Origin: Candidatus Butyricicoccus avistercoris
GTDB lineage: Bacteria > Bacillota > Clostridia > Oscillospirales > Butyricicoccaceae
Assembly: GCA_019113005.1 (NCBI GenBank)
Contig: DXIE01000015.1
Coordinates: 1 to 64,000, forward strand
Direction of reading: 5' to 3'
DNA length: 64,000 nt
In this document: piece after piece, positions 17,987 through 27,972 of the stretch
Position numbering within the stretch: position 1 is the first letter of the stretch
Layout: each line of letters starts with the position of its first letter
The notes under the pieces: model-generated
What the model was told of the DNA's origin: nothing
What the model saw: the letters and a program-made list of their open reading frames with translations, nothing else
The model's database searches: none
Program-made: the position numbers and the translations under genes

Positions 17987-18026
17987 AAATCTCTAGTAGT
18001 TAAAAACTATTAGAGATTTATTTTTA
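17987..18026 (+). terminator. Rho-independent terminator of the PilZ gene
   Basis: A 15-bp stem (AAATCTCTAGTAGTT with AACTATTAGAGATTT, one wobble) with a 3-base loop and a T-rich tail. Confidence 0.85.
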
Positions 18027-18360
18027 CAAATAAAACATTGTATTTTAGTATGTTATTATTCATCTGTTAAATAAATATACTATAAATATTTTATAGTATT
18101 TAATAAATATACATATATTTTAACAGGCATACATGATTTTGAGAGATTAAAGGATTAGAACGGTAATATTATAAACAATAAATATGAATATAATTTATAA
18201 TATAAATAAATGGTGTAAAAGTGTATAAAATAGCAAAAAATAAAACTTTTAAATACAAAACTATAAAAATATAAAATCTAAAATAAATGCAAATCAACAA
18301 AAAAGACAAAAATCCATTTTGTGAGGACAGTATTTTTATGAATTTATATGCAGAATTTTC
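18027..18360. other. AT-rich gene-free gap before gdhA
   Basis: About 330 bases of very AT-rich DNA between the PilZ terminator and the gdhA promoter. I see no credible gene; the only open frame is a low-complexity antisense one. Within it, 18064-18126 is an imperfect inverted repeat described separately. The rest holds nothing I can assign. Confidence 0.6.
18064..18126. repeat. Two-tier AT-rich inverted repeat
   Basis: Outer arms CTGTTAAA (18064-18071) and TTTAACAG (18119-18126) enclose an inner hairpin ATACTATAA (18077-18085) / TTATAGTAT (18091-18099). It is not followed by a T run and is not close to a gene start. The function is unknown. Confidence 0.5.
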
Positions 18361-18389
18361 TTGCATTATCTTTCCAAGGGTGATATAAT
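18361..18389 (+). promoter_or_regulatory. SigA-type promoter of gdhA
   Basis: TTGCAT (18361-18366), a 17-bp spacer and TATAAT (18384-18389), leaving a leader of about 50 bases. Confidence 0.75.
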
Positions 18390-18433
18390 TTACCCATCGA
18401 GTAAAAAGCTTATCAATAGATTAAGTTATATGA

Positions 18434-19798
<1,365 letters not shown>

Positions 19799-19824
19799 TA
19801 ATATTTATTTAAGTTGAAATGTTT

Positions 19825-19858
19825 AAAACCAGAGACTTTGTTCTCTGGTTTTATTTTT
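19825..19858 (+). terminator. Rho-independent terminator of gdhA
   Basis: An 11-bp perfect stem (AAAACCAGAGA with TCTCTGGTTTT), a 6-base loop and a T-rich tail. Confidence 0.9.
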
Positions 19859-19961
19859 AATGATATTTGTATAAACTGCACAAATTCTCAAAATTTGTAT
19901 AAGAGTATTGTTTGAAAAAGCTTAAAATACAATAAAAATATTTTGTTAATATTATAAAATA

Positions 19962-19990
19962 TGGTCATTAACTCATAAATATGCTATAAT
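19962..19990 (+). promoter_or_regulatory. Probable promoter of the GGDEF/EAL gene
   Basis: TGGTCA (19962-19967), a 17-bp spacer and TATAAT (19985-19990). The leader of about 70 bases shows no c-di-GMP riboswitch. Confidence 0.55.
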
Positions 19991-20064
19991 AGAAATATCA
20001 TCTAGATAATGGTGAAATGTAACGATATATGCAAGTGCATTGTCATATTTAAGGAGGACTAACA

Positions 20065-23000
20065 ATGGATTTCCAGTGGGAATTTTTTGAAAACCTTAAT
20101 GAAGCCGTTTATGTTTCTGAAGTAGAAACACAAAGTCTAATTTATATGAATGCTCGTTTGCGTAATGTTTTAGGTATTAGTGATAGTGCAGAATATGTGG
20201 GTAAAAAATGCTATGAAGTTCTTCAAGGACTTGATAGATGTTGTAAATTTTGTACAAACCATTTGCTTAAAGAAAACGAGTTTTATGAATGGACATATAA
20301 AAACTCTGTATTAAATACAACCTATCTCATTAAAGATACGCTTATAGTCCGTGAAGGGAAAAAATATAGAGTCGAAATAGCAGTTGATATAGATTCAGAA
20401 AAAATACAACTTAATAATTATTATTTTGCCAATAGTGATGAAATTATTAAAGAATGTATGCATTATATGAATTCTCGCTCGGAATCGGATAAATCAATAG
20501 ATGAACTCCTTAAATTTATAGGTGAGAGATTCTTATGTGAAAGAAGTTATATATTTGAAAGAAATGAAAATAACTGCTTTGATAATACATACGAATGGTG
20601 TAAAGAAGGCGTACACCCACAAATAGATTTATTGCAAAATGAGCCAGAAGAAACCATATCTTGGTGGCTCGATTTATTTGGAAACGGTCAAGTAGTTGTT
20701 ATAGAGGATATAGAGAATATAAAAGAACAATATCCATTAGCTTACGCAGCACTTAAACCTCAAGATATACATTCATTAGTAACTGGTCCTATATATTCAG
20801 GTGATGAAATTATCGGATTTATAGGTGTTGATAATCCAGATAAAAAAATGTTATCTATATTAAAAACTCTTTTACAATTCATCGGATATTTTATAAGACC
20901 TGCTTTCAAACGTAGAGACCTTGTTAAGGAACTTGATAATATTAGTAATAGAGATGTGTTAACTGGTGCATTAAATAGAAATTCACTTGCCGCATATTGC
21001 TCATCAGATATAAAGCACGAATCAATAGGTGTTGTATATTGTGATATCTCTGACCTTAAACTAATAAATCATGAGTTAGGTTATGAAGCAGGAGATAAAT
21101 TTATTTTGCAGTGTCATAGTCTAATACAAAAAACCCTTAAAACAGATATGATTTACAGAATAGGTGGAGATGAATTCGTTATATTAATGCCTAATATTGG
21201 TGAGAACGAATTTGAATACACAATTGATAATCTAAAAAGCATGGTAAGAGTATCTAAAAATCATATATATGTGGGTAGTGCTTGGTCAAATGATGAAAAT
21301 GCTGATATACAAGTTCTTATTGCTTTCGCTGGCAAACAAATGTTTAAATATAAAAGAGATTACTATATGTCATCAAAATCATTCACAAAAAGCTTTGATG
21401 ATTTAAAACCAAAATTAAATAACGAAGTAAATATGAACAATGATAAAAGTAAATTTATGCAGTTTATAGCAAATAATAATTTCGACCCAGAATCTTTATT
21501 TAACTCTATAACTCTTAAAAACTCCGCATCATATCTTTACTTTGGTGATTTACAAAGTAATCAATTTTATATTTCCGATAATATGCGTGATACATTTGGT
21601 TTTAAGGATAATATTGTACCAAATCTTCTTGTTGAGTGGGAAAAAAGAATAAGCACACAAGAGGACCTTGAAATGTATAGGCATGATTTATCAGAAATTC
21701 TTACGGAAAAGAAAACTATACATGATTTGAGATATCAAGTTAAAGATTGCAACGGTAATAATATCTGGATTCGCTGCTGTGGCATATTAAAATGGAATGA
21801 AGAGAAAACTGCTCCACTATTTTTCTCAGGTAGAGTATCTTGTCAAGATAATGATTTTGTAGTAGATGCGATAACTAATTTTCCAAGAGAACATGCAGCA
21901 ATAGCTAAAATAAATGAACTTTGTAAAGTCTCAGATGAAATATGTATTATTGGTTTCTGTCTAAATAACTTTACCGAAATAAATGAAACTAAAGGGCGTT
22001 ATTTTGGCAACCTTATTTTACAGCATATATCTAATAAATTATCTAATAGGTTTGGTAGTAAAATTTCTTTCTTTAGATTAGATGGTATGAGATTTATGGC
22101 AATAGTTTCACCAACTTATAATTCATCAGTAGAAGATATAGTGGATAAAATGCGTGAAATTATTGAGCAAGAATATAGAACAGCTGATATTTCTGTTAGA
22201 CACCCATGTGCATTTGGCGTTTTAAATCATAATGATGAAAATGAAAGTGCTCAAATGGTGCTTGAGAACACAATAACTCTTATATTGGCTGCAAAAACAT
22301 TCCCAGATGTTAAGTATATAGAACATTCACCAGAGAATATCCGTAAAATGAAAGAAATGGCAAATATGGCATTGTGCCTTGGTCAGGAAGTCGCTAACAA
22401 TATGGAGAATTTCCGCATTGTAGTGCAGCCTATTGTAACAGCTGATGGAAATGAACCATTAAAGGGTGAGGCATTGCTTAGATGGAAATATAAAGGTCAA
22501 AATGTTTCACCTGCTGTGTTTATTCCTTTGCTAGAAAAAGGTAAAATGATTTTACCTGTGGGTAAATGGGTTTTTGAACAATCAGTTCGCACTTGCAAAC
22601 GTATACTTTCATATGAACCAAGATTTAAAATGTCATTCAATGTAAGCTATTTGCAAATAATGGACGATGACTTTATAAAATTTATAGAGCAAACACTTAA
22701 AAAGTATCGTATGGACGGCTCACACTTTATAGCTGAACTTACAGAAACTCATTTTGACGAAAGTCCAGAAAAATTAAAGGAATTTGTTGAAGGCTGTAAA
22801 AAGTTAGGTATGCAAATTGCACTAGATGATTTCGGAAGTGGTTATTCATCTCTTGGTTTGCTTCTTAAATATCCAGCGACAGTGGTAAAATTAGACCGTT
22901 CACTGCTTGCGGAAGTAACAGAATCTGAAGAAAAAATGTATTTTATTCGCAGTATTGTTTATGCTTGTCACCAGTTCGGCAAAACCGTGTGTGTTGAAGG

Positions 23001-23127
23001 TGTAGAAACCGAGGAAGAAGACAGAATAGTTAAAAATACTGGTTGTGATATGATACAAGGTTATTTCCATTATAAACCAGTTGAAGTATCCGAACTCTAT
23101 GAAATATTAGCAGAAAGAAATAAATAA
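20065..23127 (+). CDS. PAS-GAF-GGDEF-PAS-GGDEF*-EAL cyclic di-GMP signalling protein
   Basis: 1020 residues, no signal peptide or membrane segment, so cytoplasmic. Order: a PAS-like domain (1-110) with a cysteine-rich stretch (CYEVLQGLDRCCKFC); a GAF-like domain (about 130-290); GGDEF (about 297-445) with intact GGDEF at 367-371; a second PAS (about 485-600); a degenerate GGDEF (about 605-750, RLDGMRF in place of the motif); and EAL (about 775-1015). The EAL domain keeps GEALLRW (E802), FNVSYLQ, ELTETH, DDFGSG (921-922), VKLDRS, GVETEEE and QGY, so phosphodiesterase activity is likely. It may both make and break cyclic di-GMP. The PilZ protein upstream is a candidate receiver. Confidence 0.92.
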   Translation: MDFQWEFFENLNEAVYVSEVETQSLIYMNARLRNVLGISDSAEYVGKKCYEVLQGLDRCCKFCTNHLLKENEFYEWTYKNSVLNTTYLIKDTLIVREGKKYRVEIAVDIDSEKIQLNNYYFANSDEIIKECMHYMNSRSESDKSIDELLKFIGERFLCERSYIFERNENNCFDNTYEWCKEGVHPQIDLLQNEPEETISWWLDLFGNGQVVVIEDIENIKEQYPLAYAALKPQDIHSLVTGPIYSGDEIIGFIGVDNPDKKMLSILKTLLQFIGYFIRPAFKRRDLVKELDNISNRDVLTGALNRNSLAAYCSSDIKHESIGVVYCDISDLKLINHELGYEAGDKFILQCHSLIQKTLKTDMIYRIGGDEFVILMPNIGENEFEYTIDNLKSMVRVSKNHIYVGSAWSNDENADIQVLIAFAGKQMFKYKRDYYMSSKSFTKSFDDLKPKLNNEVNMNNDKSKFMQFIANNNFDPESLFNSITLKNSASYLYFGDLQSNQFYISDNMRDTFGFKDNIVPNLLVEWEKRISTQEDLEMYRHDLSEILTEKKTIHDLRYQVKDCNGNNIWIRCCGILKWNEEKTAPLFFSGRVSCQDNDFVVDAITNFPREHAAIAKINELCKVSDEICIIGFCLNNFTEINETKGRYFGNLILQHISNKLSNRFGSKISFFRLDGMRFMAIVSPTYNSSVEDIVDKMREIIEQEYRTADISVRHPCAFGVLNHNDENESAQMVLENTITLILAAKTFPDVKYIEHSPENIRKMKEMANMALCLGQEVANNMENFRIVVQPIVTADGNEPLKGEALLRWKYKGQNVSPAVFIPLLEKGKMILPVGKWVFEQSVRTCKRILSYEPRFKMSFNVSYLQIMDDDFIKFIEQTLKKYRMDGSHFIAELTETHFDESPEKLKEFVEGCKKLGMQIALDDFGSGYSSLGLLLKYPATVVKLDRSLLAEVTESEEKMYFIRSIVYACHQFGKTVCVEGVETEEEDRIVKNTGCDMIQGYFHYKPVEVSELYEILAERNK

Positions 23128-23136
23128 AAATTTTAG

Positions 23137-23165
23137 TCACATTTGCCCCTTGTAATCTATATAAT
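23137..23165 (+). promoter_or_regulatory. SigE-like sporulation promoter candidate before the spoVM unit
   Basis: TCACATTT (23137-23144), a 13-bp spacer and TATATAAT (23158-23165). It matches 7 of 8 and 6 of 8 positions of the SigE consensus as I recall it (KMATATTT / CATACAHT, usually 14-15 bp apart). A SigA reading has only the -10. Confidence 0.5.
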
Positions 23166-23187
23166 GAAAATAGGAGCGTGATGCGGC

Positions 23188-23325
23188 ATGAAGAAAAAAC
23201 TCTATGGAGCGATTGTCGCAGCATTTGGAATAGGTATCCTAGTCGGTGGTATATTCCCATCAGAGCTATTTCTTTGGCTTTGTGGAGTTGCTCTTATAAT
23301 TACAAGTTTTCTGCTTATAGGTTAA
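23188..23325 (+). CDS. Small membrane protein, 45 residues, upstream of spoVM
   Basis: A basic start (MKKKLYG) is followed by two hydrophobic stretches (AIVAAFGIGILVGGIF and LFLWLCGVALIITSFLLIG), which suggests a hairpin or bitopic membrane protein. AGGAG lies 11 bases upstream. It ends 16 bases before spoVM and probably shares its transcript, so a role in the mother cell during sporulation is a reasonable guess. I cannot assign a family. An alternative frame from 23181 gives an implausible, non-membrane peptide. Confidence 0.65.
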   Translation: MKKKLYGAIVAAFGIGILVGGIFPSELFLWLCGVALIITSFLLIG

Positions 23326-23341
23326 AGGGAGGAAAAGACAT

Positions 23342-23410
23342 ATGAAAATCGTTATATGGAAAAGTCCTAAATATTTACATGGTGTGCTAAAACGCATATT
23401 TAAAATGTAA
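23342..23410 (+). CDS. spoVM: SpoVM-like spore coat localisation peptide, 22 residues
   Basis: MKIVIWKSPKYLHGVLKRIFKM lines up without gaps with SpoVM peptides as I recall them from Bacillus and Clostridia: MK at the start, Lys7, the functionally important Pro9, Lys10, a hydrophobic at 11-12, Gly14, then an amphipathic basic helix. SpoVM sits on the convex outer forespore membrane and recruits the coat ATPase SpoIVA. The SpoIVA gene is 4.6 kb downstream in this window. GGGAGG lies nine bases before the ATG and a strong terminator follows. Too short for routine gene finding, so likely to be missed. Confidence 0.82.
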   Translation: MKIVIWKSPKYLHGVLKRIFKM

Positions 23411-23417
23411 TAAATTT

Positions 23418-23455
23418 GTGCCACAAGGGTGTTGTTGCTCTTGTGGCACTTTTTT
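23418..23455 (+). terminator. Rho-independent terminator of the spoVM unit
   Basis: A 10-bp perfect stem (GTGCCACAAG with CTTGTGGCAC), a 12-base loop and a T tract, eight bases after the spoVM stop. Confidence 0.9.
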
Positions 23456-23548
23456 AAACTTAGCAATATATGTACATATAATAGCAATAATATACTAGTA
23501 AAACTTTTATATTTTGATAATATCATAAATTATAAGAGGTGATATTAT

Positions 23549-25042
23549 ATGAAAAAAAATCCTGTTTTATCTGGCTTTTATCCAGACCCATCTGTATGCA
23601 GAGTTGATGATGATTATTATTTAATAAATTCAACATTTGCTTTTTTTCCAGCAGTACCTATTTTCCATAGTAAAAATTTAACCGATTGGACTCAAATAGG
23701 TAACATACTGGATAGACCTTCACAGGTTAAACTTGAGAGCTGTGGACACTCTCAAGGTATATTCGCACCAACAATAAGATTTTATAACGGTATGTTCTAT
23801 ATGATAACAACCAATGTTTCTGGTGGAGGTAATTTTATTGTAACAGCTAAAAAGCCTGAAGGACCTTGGTCAGAACCGTATTATTTAGGTGAAAATGTAA
23901 AAGGAATAGACCCTAGTCTATTTTTTGATGATAATGGAACGTGCTACTATGTAGGTACACAGGAACGCAGAGAAGGCGGAAAATATTACGGAGATAATGA
24001 AATATGGATACAAGAGCTTGATTTAAAAACAATGAAGCTTGTTGGCGAGTCAACAGCTATATGGCATGGTTTTATGAAAGATGCTGTATGGCCTGAAGGA
24101 CCTCATATTTATAAGAAAGATGGCTTTTATTATCTTTTATACGCAGAGAGTGGAACAGCATTTCATCATTGTATAGCAGTTGCTAGAAGTAGAAATATTT
24201 TAGGTCCATATGAGGGCAATAAATCAAATCCTATATTTACCCATAGACATCTTGGCAGGAATTTCCCAATAACATGTGTAGGTCATGCTGATTTAGTCGA
24301 CGATGGAAACGGAAACTGGTATATGTTAATGCTTGCGTGTAGACCAGAAAAGGGTTATACACTTATGGGCAGAGAAACTTTTATAGCTGATGTTAAATGG
24401 GAAGATGGTTGGCCAGTTGTTAATGCTGGCGTTGGATATTTACAAATGGTAAATTTACAAAATGAAAAATATAAGCATAAATATGAATTGCATAAGGATA
24501 AATTACCACTTGATATGCTTATGTTACGCTCAGATTGCAAGGATAGAGTTAAAGTTTTTGATGAATATATAAGATTATATATGAAAAAAGAAACTATGAC
24601 TCAAACATTAAATCCTGCTTTTGTTGGTATAAGACAACAGCATAAAAATTTTCAATTTACAGTGGAATGTAATAATAGCTGTGAAGAAAATGAATTTGCA
24701 GGTATTGTTTATATGAAAAATGAAAAAGAGCAAGTAAGGTTAGAAATAACGAAAGATAAAATAAAAGCAATAGATGTACAAAATGGAGAAGAAAACATAA
24801 TAAGTGTAAATAATCTCAATCAAAAAAATATAAAATTAAAAGTACAAGTTTATGGGCTTAATGCTAGTGTCTTGTATAAAGAAAATGGCAGTTGGAATGT
24901 GTTGGCAAGTAATATAGATTTAAGACATTTATCCACTGAAAAGGCAGGTGGTTTTACAGGTTGTGTAGTCGGAGTATATGCGAGTGGCAAACAAAGTGAT
25001 AATTTTATTGATTTCAAAGAGTTTACATATGAGGAATTATAA
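23549..25042 (+). CDS. Glycoside hydrolase family 43 (beta-xylosidase/arabinofuranosidase type)
   Basis: 497 residues. The N-terminal five-bladed propeller has the expected acid triad: Asp13 (FYPDPS, general base), Asp121 (GIDPSLFFDD, pKa modulator) and Glu183 (WPEGPHIY, general acid). The C-terminal part (about 330-497) is the beta-sandwich domain typical of GH43 xylosidases. There is no signal peptide, so it acts in the cytoplasm on imported oligosaccharides, likely xylo- or arabino-oligomers. It is three bases from a MATE exporter gene. No sugar importer is adjacent. This two-gene unit separates spoVM from sipL-spoIVA. Confidence 0.92.
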   Translation: MKKNPVLSGFYPDPSVCRVDDDYYLINSTFAFFPAVPIFHSKNLTDWTQIGNILDRPSQVKLESCGHSQGIFAPTIRFYNGMFYMITTNVSGGGNFIVTAKKPEGPWSEPYYLGENVKGIDPSLFFDDNGTCYYVGTQERREGGKYYGDNEIWIQELDLKTMKLVGESTAIWHGFMKDAVWPEGPHIYKKDGFYYLLYAESGTAFHHCIAVARSRNILGPYEGNKSNPIFTHRHLGRNFPITCVGHADLVDDGNGNWYMLMLACRPEKGYTLMGRETFIADVKWEDGWPVVNAGVGYLQMVNLQNEKYKHKYELHKDKLPLDMLMLRSDCKDRVKVFDEYIRLYMKKETMTQTLNPAFVGIRQQHKNFQFTVECNNSCEENEFAGIVYMKNEKEQVRLEITKDKIKAIDVQNGEENIISVNNLNQKNIKLKVQVYGLNASVLYKENGSWNVLASNIDLRHLSTEKAGGFTGCVVGVYASGKQSDNFIDFKEFTYEEL

Positions 25043-25045
25043 ATT

Positions 25046-26380
25046 ATGACTAATAACATGACATCAGGAAGTCCAATTCGTTTAATTATAATGATGTCTA
25101 TACCAATAATACTCGCAAATTTATTTCAGCAGATGTATACAATGGCAGATACCATAATAGTAGGTAGATATTTAGGAGATAATGCATTAGGTGCGGTTGG
25201 CTCTACATCATCTATTTATAATATGGTTTTATGGTTTGCCTCTGGCATAGCTAGTGGATTTGCGATACTTATATCTCATTCATTTGGCTGTAATGATTAT
25301 GAACAAATGAGAAATAGAGTATGCCATTCGGTTATACTTTTAAGTTTAATTGGTGTTTTAGTAACTGTTTTAAGTTTGGTATGTATTGAGCAGTTTTTAT
25401 ATTTAATGAGAACACCTAAAGAGATGATGTCAGACGCAGTAGCTTATATCAAAACAATATTATCAGGTATTATAGCAACTTTAGCATATAATATGTGTTC
25501 AGCTATTTTAAGAGCGTTTGGAGATAGTAGAACACCACTTATATTTTTGATTTTAACAAGTGTTTTAAATGTTATACTAGATATTTTGCTTGTAGTTAAA
25601 ATGGGTACAGCTGGTGCAGCACTTGCAACTGTTATTTCTCAAGCGGTTTCAGCTATTTTATGTATTATATATATGTATAAAAAGCTTGAAATTTTGCATA
25701 TGAAAAGACAAAACTGGATTATGAATAAAAAAATGTCGATTAATATGCTAAAGCTTGGTGTGCCTATGGGAATTATGGGTGCATTAACTGCATCTGGTGT
25801 TATTGTGTTGCAGTATGCGGTCAACTCATTTGGAGCAGCGGCAGTATCTGCATATACAGCAGCAAGCAGAATAGAGTATTTTTTTAGTCAGCCAATGTCT
25901 GCTTATGCGGTTACAATGTCAAACTATGTGGGTCAAAATTACGGTGCGGGAAAATATCAGCGTATTAAAACTGGTGTTAGACAATGTACAGTGCTTATGC
26001 TTGTAACTGCCATTATAGGTGGATTGTTACTTAATATATTTGGTAAATATTTTGCAAGTGTTTTGATTGAAGATGTTTCATCAAAAGTATTCGAGTATGC
26101 AACACAATATTTGAGTATTGTTGGTTGTTCGCTTTGGGCATTTGGTATTATATGTGTATATCGAAGCTCGGTTCAAGGTATGGGTGAAGCGGGGATACCA
26201 ACAATAAATGCAATAATTGAATCCTCATGTCGCGTTATATGGACTATTTGGCTTGTTAAATATGGAAATTTTCATCAGCTATGTTTTGCAAATCCAGTGA
26301 CATGGTTTATTGCTTCCATAATACTTATTATTCTATATAAAAGAAAAATGCAATCATTATTAAAAGACATTGATAATTAA
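25046..26380 (+). CDS. MATE-family efflux transporter
   Basis: 444 residues with 12 membrane segments. The opening (SGSPIRLIIMMSIPIILANLFQQMYTMADTIIVGRYLGDNALGAVG) is a textbook MATE N-terminus, and the second half repeats the fold from about residue 230. Members of this DinF/NorM-type group export drugs or metabolites using sodium or proton gradients. It lies three bases after the GH43 gene and is surely co-transcribed. Its cargo is unknown; export of a compound freed by the glycosidase is one possibility. The terminator stem begins inside its last codons. Confidence 0.92.
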   Translation: MTNNMTSGSPIRLIIMMSIPIILANLFQQMYTMADTIIVGRYLGDNALGAVGSTSSIYNMVLWFASGIASGFAILISHSFGCNDYEQMRNRVCHSVILLSLIGVLVTVLSLVCIEQFLYLMRTPKEMMSDAVAYIKTILSGIIATLAYNMCSAILRAFGDSRTPLIFLILTSVLNVILDILLVVKMGTAGAALATVISQAVSAILCIIYMYKKLEILHMKRQNWIMNKKMSINMLKLGVPMGIMGALTASGVIVLQYAVNSFGAAAVSAYTAASRIEYFFSQPMSAYAVTMSNYVGQNYGAGKYQRIKTGVRQCTVLMLVTAIIGGLLLNIFGKYFASVLIEDVSSKVFEYATQYLSIVGCSLWAFGIICVYRSSVQGMGEAGIPTINAIIESSCRVIWTIWLVKYGNFHQLCFANPVTWFIASIILIILYKRKMQSLLKDIDN

Positions 26381-26398
26381 AATCAATGTCTTTTTTTT
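26362..26398 (+). terminator. Rho-independent terminator of the GH43-MATE operon
   Basis: A 13-bp perfect stem (AAAAGACATTGAT with ATCAATGTCTTTT) overlapping the end of the MATE gene, followed by T. Confidence 0.88.
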
Positions 26399-26399
26399 G

Positions 26400-26428
26400 T
26401 AATATTAAAATCAACCCCCTCATATATT
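26400..26428 (+). promoter_or_regulatory. SigE-like promoter candidate before sipL-spoIVA
   Basis: TAATATTA (26400-26407), a 13-bp spacer and CATATATT (26421-26428): 7 of 8 matches to each SigE box as I recall the consensus, with the same 13-bp spacing as the candidate before spoVM. Confidence 0.5.
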
Positions 26429-26464
26429 ATACCAGATGCAGCTTGCAAAGGAGGAATTTTACAA

Positions 26465-27955
26465 ATGGAGCTGATTAGAAACAGCATTGCCTGCTATGAT
26501 ATTATTCTGGACAAAGTATCAACATACGAGGAGTCGACAGATGCAATAGTGCCTGACACTTATCCAGATATAGCAAGAATTGCATATGCAGATGGTATTA
26601 TAAATATGAAAGAGGAGTCAGTGCAAAATGATAGAATACTTGTTTCGGGTACAGTAAATACAACTGTTTTATATCAGCCAGAGGGCGAAACAGGTTTAAG
26701 ACGTTTAGATGTGCCAGTAAGCTTTGCCTATATAGAAGAAGTTCGTGGGTGCAACAGTGAAAGCAAATGTTTTGTTAGATGCACAGTAACAGCAGTTAAG
26801 GCTCATGCGGTAAACTCAAGAAAAATGAGCGTTACAGTTAAATTATGTTTTGAAGTTACAGCTTATCAGCAAAGTGAGCTTTGTCATACACAAAGTATAC
26901 AGCCAGCAGATGAACAACTTGAAGTTTTATATCAAACTGAGGATATAAATCTGCTTAAAAAGGTTAGAAACTGTGAGTTTACTATTTTAGATGATTTAGA
27001 CTGGAAACACAGCGAAGATTTAGAGCTTTTACATACAGATTGTATGTTAAAACAAACTGAGGCTCGCTCTAATAATGGCAGATTGCTGCTTCGTGGTGAG
27101 GCATTAATGCAAATGCTTATGAGAGATGACACAGGTGCAATAGAACAAGTGACAAAAACTGTGCCATTTACTCAAATGCTTGATATAGATGGTATTTTAG
27201 AAGGCGAAAAAATAGAAGTAAGACTTGCGGTATGCAGTTTGGATTGTATTTTAGCACCAGATGATATGTTATCAGTTGGTATTGGTGTGAGAGGAATTGT
27301 TCTTACAGATGAAATGTATACAGTGCAAACAATTCGTGATTTGTATGAAAGAAAACATGAGCTTGGAGTGCAAATAAAACAGCTTCCAGTACAAACCTGT
27401 AAGCTTGGAGAAAGATTTTCAGCGGATAGCTCGGAAAATATGCCAATAGGCATGAAAGTTATGCAATATTTAAGAGGTAAAGCTGTATGCACAGGTGTAC
27501 AAATTGAGTCACCAGAACAAGCCAGAATTAAAGCAGAAGTAGATGTTTTATATCTTGATGAAGAAAATAGTCTATTTCAAACACATAGAATTATACATTT
27601 TCCAGTTAAACTATCAAATAGTGACGGCATTTCACCAAGTGATATACAGATAGGGCTTACATTAAATCCATCGGGTGAGGATAGCATAAATTTATATGGT
27701 GCTATAAATGGTGTTTACTGCGGAAAGAAAAATAAAACTATACAGGATATAACAGCGGTTAACTTAGGTGAAAAACGTGAAAAATCAATGCCAGATGTCA
27801 CCCTTGTTTTGCGTAGAGTAGATGAGGGCGAACAGATTTGGGATATAGCAAGACAATATGCAACCACAATGAAAGCTATAAAAAGTGCAAATAATTTACC
27901 AGAGGATACAAAGGTATTAAGAGAGCAAATGTTACTTATTCCACTTGAGCAGTAA
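26465..27955 (+). CDS. SipL-like spore coat protein (DUF3794/SPOCS domains plus LysM)
   Basis: 496 residues. It opens with the SPOCS-type sequence NSIACYDIILDKVSTYEESTDAIVPDTYPDIARI and contains about three related beta-rich repeats (around 30-160, 165-290 and 300-420). A C-terminal LysM motif follows (about 445-494: VDEGEQIWDIARQYATTMKAIKSANNL). This is the architecture of Clostridioides difficile SipL, which binds SpoIVA to attach the coat. SpoIVA is the very next gene and overlaps by one base of the stop. It follows AAAGGAGG and a SigE-like promoter. I am confident of the family; the SipL role is inferred from architecture and neighbour. Confidence 0.9.
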   Translation: MELIRNSIACYDIILDKVSTYEESTDAIVPDTYPDIARIAYADGIINMKEESVQNDRILVSGTVNTTVLYQPEGETGLRRLDVPVSFAYIEEVRGCNSESKCFVRCTVTAVKAHAVNSRKMSVTVKLCFEVTAYQQSELCHTQSIQPADEQLEVLYQTEDINLLKKVRNCEFTILDDLDWKHSEDLELLHTDCMLKQTEARSNNGRLLLRGEALMQMLMRDDTGAIEQVTKTVPFTQMLDIDGILEGEKIEVRLAVCSLDCILAPDDMLSVGIGVRGIVLTDEMYTVQTIRDLYERKHELGVQIKQLPVQTCKLGERFSADSSENMPIGMKVMQYLRGKAVCTGVQIESPEQARIKAEVDVLYLDEENSLFQTHRIIHFPVKLSNSDGISPSDIQIGLTLNPSGEDSINLYGAINGVYCGKKNKTIQDITAVNLGEKREKSMPDVTLVLRRVDEGEQIWDIARQYATTMKAIKSANNLPEDTKVLREQMLLIPLEQ

Positions 27956-27972
27956 TGAGGAGAGAAAAGTTT

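Noticed and set aside
18169..18366. 65-codon minus-strand open frame in the AT-rich gap before gdhA
   Set aside because: Composition is what random AT-rich DNA gives (Ile, Phe, Tyr), and it has no ribosome binding site; not a credible membrane protein.
19991..20064. Possible cyclic di-GMP riboswitch before the GGDEF/EAL gene
   Set aside because: The leader is only about 70 bases and lacks the conserved core of either known class.
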